From Sphingomonas sp. LM7 (GTDB lineage: Bacteria > Pseudomonadota > Alphaproteobacteria > Sphingomonadales > Sphingomonadaceae): a stretch of 64,000 nt of DNA. The translations under genes and the position numbers were made by a program. Positions within the stretch are counted from its first letter, which is position 1. Every line of letters starts with the position of its first letter. The notes below the pieces were generated by a model that saw nothing but the letters and a program-made list of their open reading frames with translations, made no database searches and had not been told where the DNA came from. This document shows positions 58,062-64,000 of this stretch, in pieces. The stretch covers positions 2,108,001-2,172,000 of the forward strand of contig NZ_CP019511.1 in the NCBI RefSeq assembly GCF_002002925.1. Direction: 5' to 3'.

Positions 58062-59771
58062 TTAGCTTTTGGAGTCGGCAATTGCCCGATCTAGAGCGAG
58101 CAGAAGAGGATCGAATCCGGAAAAATCAACCGACCCAGAATTGGCGTGCACATAGCTGGCGAGCGCGACCTTTCCAAAATGCTTCGACGTATCAAATTTC
58201 GACGCAGTCGAAAATGTCTTCCCGTTTAGGGCTACGCCCCTAACTGCAGATGGCAACATATCCTCCACGCTTGTTTTGTCTTGAGGACCAATGTGGGGCG
58301 TTTTTATCAAATATAGATAATCACTCACCTTTACCATGCAGTCTTTATCTGATGTTTTTACGGACAATCCAAAACTCTTTTTGATTTGACCAAAAACATC
58401 CTCTCCACCACTGTCGTTATCCACAACCATGACGACAGGATTTGTACGATTTAGCGTAAAGAAATTCCTCATCTCAATTGAATACTGATGAATAAACTTT
58501 TTTATATTTCCGGCACCTCCGTTGAGAGCCAGAACTTTTGATGGAAGATTTGAAAGATTAAAGAACTGCGGCAGGATGCGGCGTCCACCTTTCTCATCAG
58601 CGTAGAGATTTGGAACAAGAAGTTTCGTGTTTCTAATCGCACTCTTTAGATAGAAAATATCCGAAGGCCCCTCAGTTATAATGAGGGGGTAATCATTTAT
58701 TACAAAATATTTATACTGATAGAACTTCCGTAGTAGTTTCCAGAATTGAGTTGGGCTTGCCTGCTTATACTTAAGATCTCTTCCGTCATTTTTCTCTTTG
58801 ATGTTATGTATATGAGATAACCTACCTTCCAGCACCATTAATGGTGACTTTATAGGTGGAGGCAAGTCGGGGTTGCAGCTGTTTCCGAAACTACCGGAAA
58901 TGTCCTGCACAATAAAACTACCGCTTTTAATCAATGAGTTACACATCGCGCGGGAATTCAAGTAAAAATCTCTCGATATATTTGGGTGCTTGTTCACCGT
59001 TAGGCCTGTGACGGTTTGCCTACTATGAAATACTCCCATCCGAACCTTAGTATCATTAATTGCAAAACCGCTTCTTTGAAATATATCCGTCAGTATTGGA
59101 GATATTTGCCAACCCTGCGGAGAGTCGGAAGCCTCAGCAACATCTGAGGGGAACACGCGCAAATTCGTAGATATGGTGATGTCATCAGCATATCGAGAAT
59201 ACGAGCATCGTCGTGATCGCAAGAATCTCGCCATGCGGTTATCAAAAAATTGAGAAACTAAATTGGCGATATGCGGGGAACAAGGGCTCCCTTGTGGCAG
59301 CTTATTATCGAAGCACGCGATTTGCGCTATCGCGGTGGCGACAGCCGGCACCAGTTCAAAATTCTTATCTTTTAGGAAAAATCCCTGCACTCTGCCAAAG
59401 TTGAATTGATCAAAATAATCGACGATATCAAGGTTCAATACGAACCTGCGTCGACGGTGGACGAATGCGTTTTCGTAAATATTAAATTGCGGACGAAACC
59501 CAAAGTGCAAATTAGGTGATTCACCTGCACTTACTGATATATCCTCCGCGCATTGATATAATATTTCTAGCAGCCTTCGCTGAAGCCACTTCAATCTTGG
59601 CACTGGAGCCAAAATGTTCCGGGTGCCACCGTTCTTTTTGCTAACGCAAAATGATTCGTATTTCTGATCGCCTGGAATATGAAAAAGCGTATACGCGAAT
59701 TCTTTCGGCGACACGCCAAGTAATATGGCTAACCCTTTTCGATCTTGGCAGGCCTTGAGATCGGAGAGCAT
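58062..59771 (-). CDS. Retron reverse transcriptase fused to a TOPRIM domain
   Basis: 569 residues. The N-terminal two thirds is a retron RT: the retron-specific NAxxH as NAFVH (101-105), catalytic Asp in LNLDIVDYF (Asp115), LPQGSPCSPHIANLVS, YADD (194-197) and the retron VTG motif (254-256). The C-terminal part is TOPRIM-like, with IITEGPSD (Glu367) and VVDNDSGG (Asp451, Asp453). This fused layout is that of retron Ec67, a known anti-phage retron type, where the TOPRIM part is the toxic effector. The gene is clearly lower in GC than its neighbours, so it was probably acquired. AAGGAG lies 13 bases upstream of the ATG, inside the candidate ncRNA. Confidence 0.9.
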   Translation of the reverse strand: MLSDLKACQDRKGLAILLGVSPKEFAYTLFHIPGDQKYESFCVSKKNGGTRNILAPVPRLKWLQRRLLEILYQCAEDISVSAGESPNLHFGFRPQFNIYENAFVHRRRRFVLNLDIVDYFDQFNFGRVQGFFLKDKNFELVPAVATAIAQIACFDNKLPQGSPCSPHIANLVSQFFDNRMARFLRSRRCSYSRYADDITISTNLRVFPSDVAEASDSPQGWQISPILTDIFQRSGFAINDTKVRMGVFHSRQTVTGLTVNKHPNISRDFYLNSRAMCNSLIKSGSFIVQDISGSFGNSCNPDLPPPIKSPLMVLEGRLSHIHNIKEKNDGRDLKYKQASPTQFWKLLRKFYQYKYFVINDYPLIITEGPSDIFYLKSAIRNTKLLVPNLYADEKGGRRILPQFFNLSNLPSKVLALNGGAGNIKKFIHQYSIEMRNFFTLNRTNPVVMVVDNDSGGEDVFGQIKKSFGLSVKTSDKDCMVKVSDYLYLIKTPHIGPQDKTSVEDMLPSAVRGVALNGKTFSTASKFDTSKHFGKVALASYVHANSGSVDFSGFDPLLLALDRAIADSKS

Positions 59772-59772
59772 C

Positions 59773-59912
59773 GGGCCGTGGACACTCCTTAGGCGACGCG
59801 GTGTCGCATGTGTAACTCAAAGCGCATCATCATTGCTGGATCGTATTAGCGAGCGATGCTCGCATACTTCTCAGCTGCCAAGAAACTCGGCAGTAAAATC
59901 TATCCACGGCCC
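59773..59912 (-). ncRNA. Candidate retron msr-msd RNA
   Basis: Directly upstream of the RT start. Its ends are a perfect 10-bp inverted repeat, GGGCCGTGGA (a1, 59912-59903 on the minus strand) and TCCACGGCCC (a2, 59782-59773), separated by 120 bases. Right after a1 is TAG, whose G (59900) is a candidate branching guanosine. Inside are an 8-bp hairpin (59875-59893), a perfect 6-bp hairpin GCGAGC-N3-GCTCGC (59849-59863), both suited to msr, and a hairpin GCGAC-N5-GTCGC (59793-59807) in the msd half. The full msd fold and the exact cDNA ends could not be resolved by eye. Confidence 0.72.
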
Positions 59913-60100
59913 TTAGCTACAAGCTAAGTCAAGCCGTCGCGCGGTGCAAGTCACAGCAACAATATCGTGGTTCCGGCCATCGCTTACCTCGCTGTCCTCC
60001 GACGCTCGCGGCATAGGCGCTTCCCTTCTTGTCCTCGGTCACTCCGCACGCGACGGACCTAACTTACTCGGGCTGAGAAAAGAACAAACAGCGAACAAAA
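59913..60100. other. Non-coding stretch upstream of the retron
   Basis: No gene is seen. It should hold the retron promoter (leftward), but no clear -35/-10 pair was identified. An inverted repeat, CTTAGCT-N3-AGCTAAG, lies at 59912-59928. The LexA-like box at 60082-60096 lies at the far end. Confidence 0.5.
60082..60096. promoter_or_regulatory. Second LexA (SOS) box, separated from its gene by an IS
   Basis: GAAC-AAACAGC-GAAC is a perfect GAAC-N7-GAAC match. It ends 12 bp before the IS target duplication. Without the insertion it would lie 78 bp upstream of the ATG at 62221. It could alternatively act leftward on the retron, whose candidate RNA begins 170 bp away. Confidence 0.65.
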
Positions 60101-60133
60101 CACTTTCCGGCACTTATCCCCTTTGGACATGTA
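60101..60133 (+). repeat. Left target duplication and terminal inverted repeat of the IS
   Basis: The 8-bp CACTTTCC (60101-60108) is followed by the 25-bp left terminal repeat (60109-60133), which begins GGCACTTATCCCC. It pairs with the right repeat at 22 of 25 positions. Confidence 0.9.
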
Positions 60134-60203
60134 CCCCAATGTCTGGTAGAGGCCGGACAATGAGGGCGCTCGCGAACCGCGAGTCGGAGGGGGTAGAAGG
60201 GCT

Positions 60204-61157
60204 ATGCCGGAGTCTCGAAAGGACTTGCTGCAGGAGATATTGCGCCCGTGGTCGGCGAAGGTTCTATTCTGGGGGCCGCTATTCGCGACTGCCTATCAAT
60301 TTGGCTGTGATCAGTTCGGCCTTCCCACTCTACCGAAAACTTGGAACATGACGGGCGCAGCATTTCCTTGGTGGGGATGGCTCTTCGTTGCCTTATTTGG
60401 CTTCGTTTATGCCCTATTTGAGTACGTTCGGCGAACCTCGGGGGCAACTTCCCGCTCGGCGCAAACGGACCCATTTTCTCCCGCGGCAAAAGGCGCTGAC
60501 CTGGCAGGCGAAGTTAGTCAGGAGATAGCGATCGTAGAGCGTCGTCTGACCGCCGCCCAGAACATCTTAACTGATGTCATCGAACGAATAATCAAACTGG
60601 AGGAACTACCTGCCGCCATAGATGCCTTGAAGGAAGAACTGGCGCAGACTAACGGCGACTTGGAGCAGCGGAGGCAGGAGCTGAACGCATTTGAAGGGCG
60701 TCTCATACTTCGGCATCGAGCGTTTGACATGGCGATAGAGGCCATAGGCGACCTCCAAGTACTTCCCCGGAAGATTGTGGCGGTTGAGGACCTCGCTGGC
60801 GAATTATTGAACCTACGCGGCTTGGACGGCGCAGGCGATCACGCCGGGCGCCAATGGCAGCTACGGGAAGAGCAATGGTTCCACCGCGTCGAGTTCTGGG
60901 CTGACGTTGCGCGTAAGTATGAGCAGAACGTTTGGACACACATTATTTCTGTCCAACCCGAAGAAGAGGCGGAGCAACTCGCAAAGCTGCCGCATACATT
61001 TTCGGATGACGGCGCAAGAGTTCGCCATGCCCGGTTTTTGGTCAAATGGGAGAAATGGCAGCCCGCTAGAGACCGTATCAGCAAATTAGTCGAGCAGGTT
61101 GCGTACCATGGAAAGGCAGCAGATATCCTGCGGGAGAAGGAGCTTAACAATGGATAG
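60204..61157 (+). CDS. IS passenger: membrane/coiled-coil protein
   Basis: 317 residues from the ATG at 60204 (GGAGGGGG upstream). Two N-terminal hydrophobic segments (VLFWGPLFATAYQFGCDQF and WWGWLFVALFGFVYALFEYV) are followed by a long coiled coil (about 105-175, EELAQTNGDLEQRRQELNAFE) and a C-terminal helical domain. It resembles no transposition protein. It lies wholly within the IS ends, between the left repeat and the transposase, and is read toward the transposase. Function unknown. Confidence 0.68.
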   Translation: MPESRKDLLQEILRPWSAKVLFWGPLFATAYQFGCDQFGLPTLPKTWNMTGAAFPWWGWLFVALFGFVYALFEYVRRTSGATSRSAQTDPFSPAAKGADLAGEVSQEIAIVERRLTAAQNILTDVIERIIKLEELPAAIDALKEELAQTNGDLEQRRQELNAFEGRLILRHRAFDMAIEAIGDLQVLPRKIVAVEDLAGELLNLRGLDGAGDHAGRQWQLREEQWFHRVEFWADVARKYEQNVWTHIISVQPEEEAEQLAKLPHTFSDDGARVRHARFLVKWEKWQPARDRISKLVEQVAYHGKAADILREKELNNG

Positions 61158-61320
61158 CCCTAACGACCGCTTCGACCGCCTCCTAGACGCGATGGCGAAC
61201 GGCCCTCACCCTAGCGCGAGAACGCGAAAAGCAGCCGATCCAGCATCAGGTGAGGCTCCCGACGCATGTTCCAGCGATACTCATGCTCCCCAAGATACTT
61301 CGGAAGATGCTTCCCGCTGA
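61150..61320 (+). CDS. Small hypothetical protein inside the IS
   Basis: 56 residues; its ATG overlaps the stop of the passenger gene by eight bases. MDSPNDRFDRLLDAMANGP is followed by a Ser/Thr/Asp-rich tail. The 3' two thirds is antisense to the transposase C terminus, so it could be fortuitous, but the coupled start supports expression with the passenger. Confidence 0.4.
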   Translation: MDSPNDRFDRLLDAMANGPHPSARTRKAADPASGEAPDACSSDTHAPQDTSEDASR

Positions 61321-62104
61321 CGTGAATGTGGGTGCCGTTGATCGAGCGCTTTAGCTGCGACCAGAAGCCTTCGATGGCGTTCACGGTGGCGCCTGACTTT
61401 GAGCAGACATACTGGTCGAGCGAGTGGTTCACGCTGTTGTGGACGTAGCCCATTGTGCCGAGCCCGCCGTAGGCCAGATGCTCGTCGGTGCTGACCTTCG
61501 CGCCTTTTGTGACGGTCTGGCGAATGATCGGCAGCAAGGTGCCGCTGCGGCGATCCGGGACGACTTGGGTAACGACGTCACCACCCTCTTCCAGCATTCC
61601 GAACACGAGCGTCTTATTCGACGCGCCAGCTTCCAGCTTGTCGGGGACGCTCTGGTAGCCCCCGACGAACGTCTCATCAATCTGGACGGTACGGCCAAGC
61701 CCGCCAATGCGGTCGTCACCATCAACCTTCCCCATATACTCCCGGATCATGTGACACATGCGCCAAGCCGTCTTGTACGTGACGCCTAGCTGGCGCTCGA
61801 CTTCCTTGGCGGCAACGCCGTTCCGCGACGAGCAGAACTGGAACATGACGAAGAACCAGTCGCGCAGCGGGGTGCGGGTGCGATCGAACGGCGTCCCTGC
61901 GGTCGGATAGACTTGATAAGCGCACCACTGGCACTGGTAGGAACGACGCGCCTTCACCCGCGAAAACTTCGCCTCACGACCGCAGCCGGGGCAATCGAAA
62001 GCGTTGCCGTACCGAACCTGAAACAGGTGATCCAAGCAGCTTTCCTCGGTCGAGAACCGGGCCTGAAACTGGCGGAGCGTGGGGGCTTTCGTCTTCATAC
62101 CCAT
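61211..62104 (-). CDS. IS1595-family (ISXO2-like) transposase
   Basis: About 297 residues from the ATG at 62104 (or 62098). An N-terminal zinc ribbon, CPGCGREAKFSRVKARRSYQC then WCAYQ (given in two parts; Cys pairs at about residues 40-62), is followed by a helical region and the ISXO2-like catalytic core: VQIDETFVGGY, VSTDEHLAYGG and NAIEGFWSQLKRSI (acidic residues). The C terminus (LPKYLGEHEYRWNMR) is also typical. Full length and apparently intact. Confidence 0.93.
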   Translation of the reverse strand: MGMKTKAPTLRQFQARFSTEESCLDHLFQVRYGNAFDCPGCGREAKFSRVKARRSYQCQWCAYQVYPTAGTPFDRTRTPLRDWFFVMFQFCSSRNGVAAKEVERQLGVTYKTAWRMCHMIREYMGKVDGDDRIGGLGRTVQIDETFVGGYQSVPDKLEAGASNKTLVFGMLEEGGDVVTQVVPDRRSGTLLPIIRQTVTKGAKVSTDEHLAYGGLGTMGYVHNSVNHSLDQYVCSKSGATVNAIEGFWSQLKRSINGTHIHVSGKHLPKYLGEHEYRWNMRREPHLMLDRLLFAFSR

Positions 62105-62121
62105 TGTATGCCACAACAGCT

Positions 62122-62154
62122 TACATGTTTCAAGGGGATAAGTGCCCACTTTCC
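62122..62154 (-). repeat. Right terminal inverted repeat and target duplication of the IS
   Basis: The 25-bp right repeat occupies 62122-62146; read on the minus strand it begins GGCACTTATCCCC. It is followed by the second copy of CACTTTCC (62147-62154). Confidence 0.9.
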
Positions 62155-62220
62155 TACAGACCCCATTCCGGCATATCTGGCGAGTCCTCCGAGTCGAACC
62201 ACACGAAGGGGACACAAGCC

Positions 62221-63753
62221 ATGAACGCCCAGACCGAGATCCAGCCCTACGATCCGGCCACCTTCGATCATGCCGCCTATCACGGCTTCTCCCCGCCCCC
62301 CGGCACCACCCGCTACGATGGCTGGACGCCCGAAAAGCAGCGCCGCTTCCTCGAAGCCTTGTCCGAGGGGCATAATGTCACCCGCGCCTGCGCGATCGTC
62401 GGCATGTCGACGCAATCGGCCTATGCGATGCGCAACGCCCCGCGCGGCCAGAGCTTCGCGCTCGGCTGGCAAGCCGCGGTGCTCAAGGCGCGCGACACGC
62501 TCGCCGACGACCTGATGGACCGCGCCTTCAACGGCGTCCGCGACACGATCACCCGCGACGACGGCAGTATCGTCACTCGCCACCGCCACGACAATCGCCA
62601 CGCGATGGCGATGCTCAACCGGCTGGACCGCATGGCCGGCGCCGCCGATGGCAGCGTGGCCGCGCGGCTGATCGCCGCCGACTTCGCCCAATATCTCGAC
62701 CTGATCGAACGCGACGCCGGCCCGGCCCGCGCCGGCGTGTTCCTCGGCGCGCGGATCGAGCCTGCCGGCGAGGACGATCTCGCGCCGATCCGCGCGCTCG
62801 CCCGCGCCGATCGCTGGCTGCGCACCCATACCGACATTGCCGACCCCCTCGACACCAGCGATCTCGATCCCGCCGAGCGCGCCAGCTGGACCGGCGAGCA
62901 ATGGGCTCGCGCCGAGGCCGCCGGGCTGGTCGCCCTCGCCCCGGCTCCGAATCAAAACCCCGAAAACCGTCAAGTTCATCAACTTGGCCAGCTCGATCCC
63001 CATCCCTCCGATCGCGTGTGGTGGGACGAGGTCGGCGAGGAATGGCGCACCGAATTCCCCCCGCCCGCGGGGTTCGACGGCGACGAGGACGGCAGTTTCG
63101 GCGACGACGAATATTCGCGCGCCCTGAGCGAAGCCGAGCTGGCCGCCTACGAGGCCCAGGACCGCGCCCAACTCGCCGAACTCGCCGCTACCGAGGGCCG
63201 CGAACGCGACGCCTATTTCGGCTTCCCCGCCGCGCCCGCCCCGGAAGCGCCCGCCGCCCCCGCCGATTGCGCGCCCGGGCATATTGATGCGCCTTCGTGC
63301 GTTGAGGCCCCGAAAGCGCGATCCCGCGCCCGTACAGGAGCACCCCGCATGAGCATCTTCGGCAAGATCAAGGACGCCATTTTCGGCCACAAGGCCGCCG
63401 CCGCGCCCGCCGCTCCCCAAGCGCCCGCACAGGGCCAGGCGCCGGCCATGCCCCAGATGCAGCAGGCGCCGGCCGCGCCGGCCGCCCCCGCCCCGGTCGA
63501 TGTCGAGAATGTGCTGATGGTCTTCGAGACCGAGCGCGGTACGTCGGACCTCAACTGGCGCACCTCGATCGTCGACCTGATGAAGCTGATCGGCCTCGAT
63601 TCGAGCCTCGACAACCGCAAGGAACTCGCCGCCGAGCTCGGCTATACCGGCGCCAGGGACGGCAGCGCGGAGATGAATATCTGGCTGCACAAGGCCGTGA
63701 TGCAGGAGCTCGCCAGGAACGGCGGCAACGTCCCCGCGAGCCTGAAGGGTTGA
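62221..63753 (+). CDS. HTH-like hypothetical protein fused in frame to DUF3597
   Basis: 510 residues from the ATG at 62221 (AAGGGGA upstream). Residues about 35-75 (WTPEKQRRFLEAL, ACAIVGMSTQSAYAMRN) form a phage-like helix-turn-helix of the kind seen in sphingomonad genes of unknown function. Residues 80-200 are helical and 255-365 acidic. From 377 on, the protein is a DUF3597 domain (MSIFGKIKDAIFG, Ala/Pro/Gln linker, LNWRTSIVDLMKLIGLDSS, WLHKAVMQELARNGGNVP). No stop separates the parts, but the linker before MSIF reads like translated spacer DNA, so two proteins may be made. Confidence 0.7.
   Translation: MNAQTEIQPYDPATFDHAAYHGFSPPPGTTRYDGWTPEKQRRFLEALSEGHNVTRACAIVGMSTQSAYAMRNAPRGQSFALGWQAAVLKARDTLADDLMDRAFNGVRDTITRDDGSIVTRHRHDNRHAMAMLNRLDRMAGAADGSVAARLIAADFAQYLDLIERDAGPARAGVFLGARIEPAGEDDLAPIRALARADRWLRTHTDIADPLDTSDLDPAERASWTGEQWARAEAAGLVALAPAPNQNPENRQVHQLGQLDPHPSDRVWWDEVGEEWRTEFPPPAGFDGDEDGSFGDDEYSRALSEAELAAYEAQDRAQLAELAATEGRERDAYFGFPAAPAPEAPAAPADCAPGHIDAPSCVEAPKARSRARTGAPRMSIFGKIKDAIFGHKAAAAPAAPQAPAQGQAPAMPQMQQAPAAPAAPAPVDVENVLMVFETERGTSDLNWRTSIVDLMKLIGLDSSLDNRKELAAELGYTGARDGSAEMNIWLHKAVMQELARNGGNVPASLKG
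63349..63753 (+). other. Internal start: DUF3597 protein as its own unit
   Basis: An ATG at 63349 is preceded by ACAGGAG at eight bases. Read alone it gives 134 residues, a complete DUF3597 protein. Members are small, with an N-terminal amphipathic helix, a Pro/Ala/Gln-rich linker and a conserved helical C terminus; function unknown. Confidence 0.6.
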
Positions 63754-63770
63754 GGTTCGTAGGAAGGTGA

Positions 63771-63990
63771 CTCACGCGAAGCCGCGAAGGCACGAAGAAG
63801 AGTCGTTCGCGCAGAGGCGCGGAGGCGTAAGTGGAGAACGCCGCGCAAGCGGCCCTCATTCGCAAAGGCGGAAGGTCAGATGCTGCGCATCGAAGCAGAC
63901 CAACCTGCGCCCTCCGCGCCTCTGCGCCTCTGCGCCTCTGCGCGAAATCGTCCTTATTCTCTTCTTCGCGTCGTCGCGCCTTCGCGTGAG
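63771..63990. repeat. Large imperfect inverted repeat
   Basis: The left arm (63771-63828, CTCACGCGAAGCCGCGAAGG...) is the approximate reverse complement of the right arm (63908-63990). Matching blocks are CTCACGCGAAG, CGAAGAAGAG and TTCGCGCAGAGGCGC. The right arm carries extra copies of GCGCCTCT (three in tandem). About 80 bases lie between. No gene is seen in 63754-64000. Confidence 0.7.
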
Positions 63991-64000
63991 CAATCCCTCT

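Larger units (their letters stand above)
60109..62146 (-). mobile_element. IS1595-family element with passenger genes
   Basis: 2,038 bp, defined by 25-bp terminal inverted repeats (60109-60133 and 62122-62146, both starting GGCACTTATCCCC, 22/25 identical) and a perfect 8-bp direct duplication CACTTTCC on each side (60101-60108, 62147-62154). Eight-base duplications and an ISXO2-like transposase with a zinc ribbon fit IS1595. A simple IS of this family is about 1 kb; the extra kilobase carries a membrane/coiled-coil gene and a small overlapping gene. Both ends and the transposase are intact, so it may still be active. Confidence 0.88.

Noticed and set aside
60204..61157. Membrane/coiled-coil gene as a retron accessory effector
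   Set aside because: It lies inside the IS boundaries set by the terminal repeats and target duplication, on the other strand, so it arrived separately from the retron.
62221..63348. HTH protein as a phage small terminase
   Set aside because: Only the short HTH region looks terminase-like; there is no large terminase, portal or packaging gene nearby.
63917..63945. Tandem GCGCCTCT units as a CRISPR-like array
   Set aside because: The units are contiguous with no unique spacers and there are no cas genes; they belong to one arm of an inverted repeat.

Overview
This 64 kb window looks like chromosome from a high-GC alphaproteobacterium of the sphingomonad group (Sphingomonas-like). The evidence is the F0 operon with two b-type subunits (b and b'), the GAAC-N7-GAAC type of LexA box in front of uvrA, the sigma-32 promoter of the CTTG-N17-CCTATAT type in front of dnaK, very GC-rich tightly packed genes with frequent ATGA/GTGA/TTGA overlaps, and short GC-rich palindromes in many gaps. 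No rRNA, tRNA or CRISPR array was seen. Species assignment is inference.

Layout. 1-5.2 kb: the 3' end of parE, a secreted TPR-like protein, a class A beta-lactamase-like hydrolase, and a leftward GNAT/LysR group. 5.3-11.3 kb: apaG-metZ; a probable protein O-mannosylation pair (PMT-type transferase plus a GT2-GtrA polyprenyl-phosphate mannosyl synthase); leuB and recO. 11.4-18.9 kb: a coupled polysaccharide deacetylase/GNAT pair, a large DUF3857-transglutaminase-TPR protein, a ccdAB toxin-antitoxin pair and uvrC. 18.9-24.7 kb: a secreted methyltransferase, a hybrid histidine kinase and the atpI-B-E-b'-b operon with its terminator. 24.9-32.9 kb: radC, a lipoprotein, a Pro/Ala-rich EF-hand protein, purB translationally coupled to a heme oxygenase, a peptidoglycan-binding/M15-like protein, a tail-collar protein that seems frameshifted, and an XRE regulator. 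33-37.1 kb: dnaK, dnaJ and a PCu(A)C copper chaperone. 37.3-40.4 kb: three Tad-type (TadE/TadG-like) genes.

41.1-43.8 kb is a compact inositol cluster: CDP-alcohol phosphotransferase, myo-inositol-1-phosphate synthase and a nucleotidyltransferase resembling CTP:inositol-1-phosphate cytidylyltransferase. Together they predict synthesis of inositol-1-phosphate, its activation to CDP-inositol and transfer to an acceptor. 43.8-55 kb holds small envelope and membrane proteins, an ArsR-SRPBCC operon with visible operator palindromes, a two-component locus with two stand-alone receivers, and an unknown three-gene envelope operon.

From 55.1 kb the window becomes more dynamic. SOS-controlled uvrA is followed, with no spacer, by an AT-richer island holding a retron: a reverse transcriptase fused to a TOPRIM domain (Ec67-type architecture). 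Just upstream of it is a candidate msr-msd RNA, bounded by a perfect 10-bp a1/a2 inverted repeat and containing three hairpins. Next to it lies a complete 2,038-bp IS1595-like element with 25-bp terminal inverted repeats and a perfect 8-bp target duplication. It carries a passenger membrane/coiled-coil gene and has landed between a LexA box and the gene that box probably once served. The window closes with a protein fused in frame to DUF3597 and a large imperfect inverted repeat.
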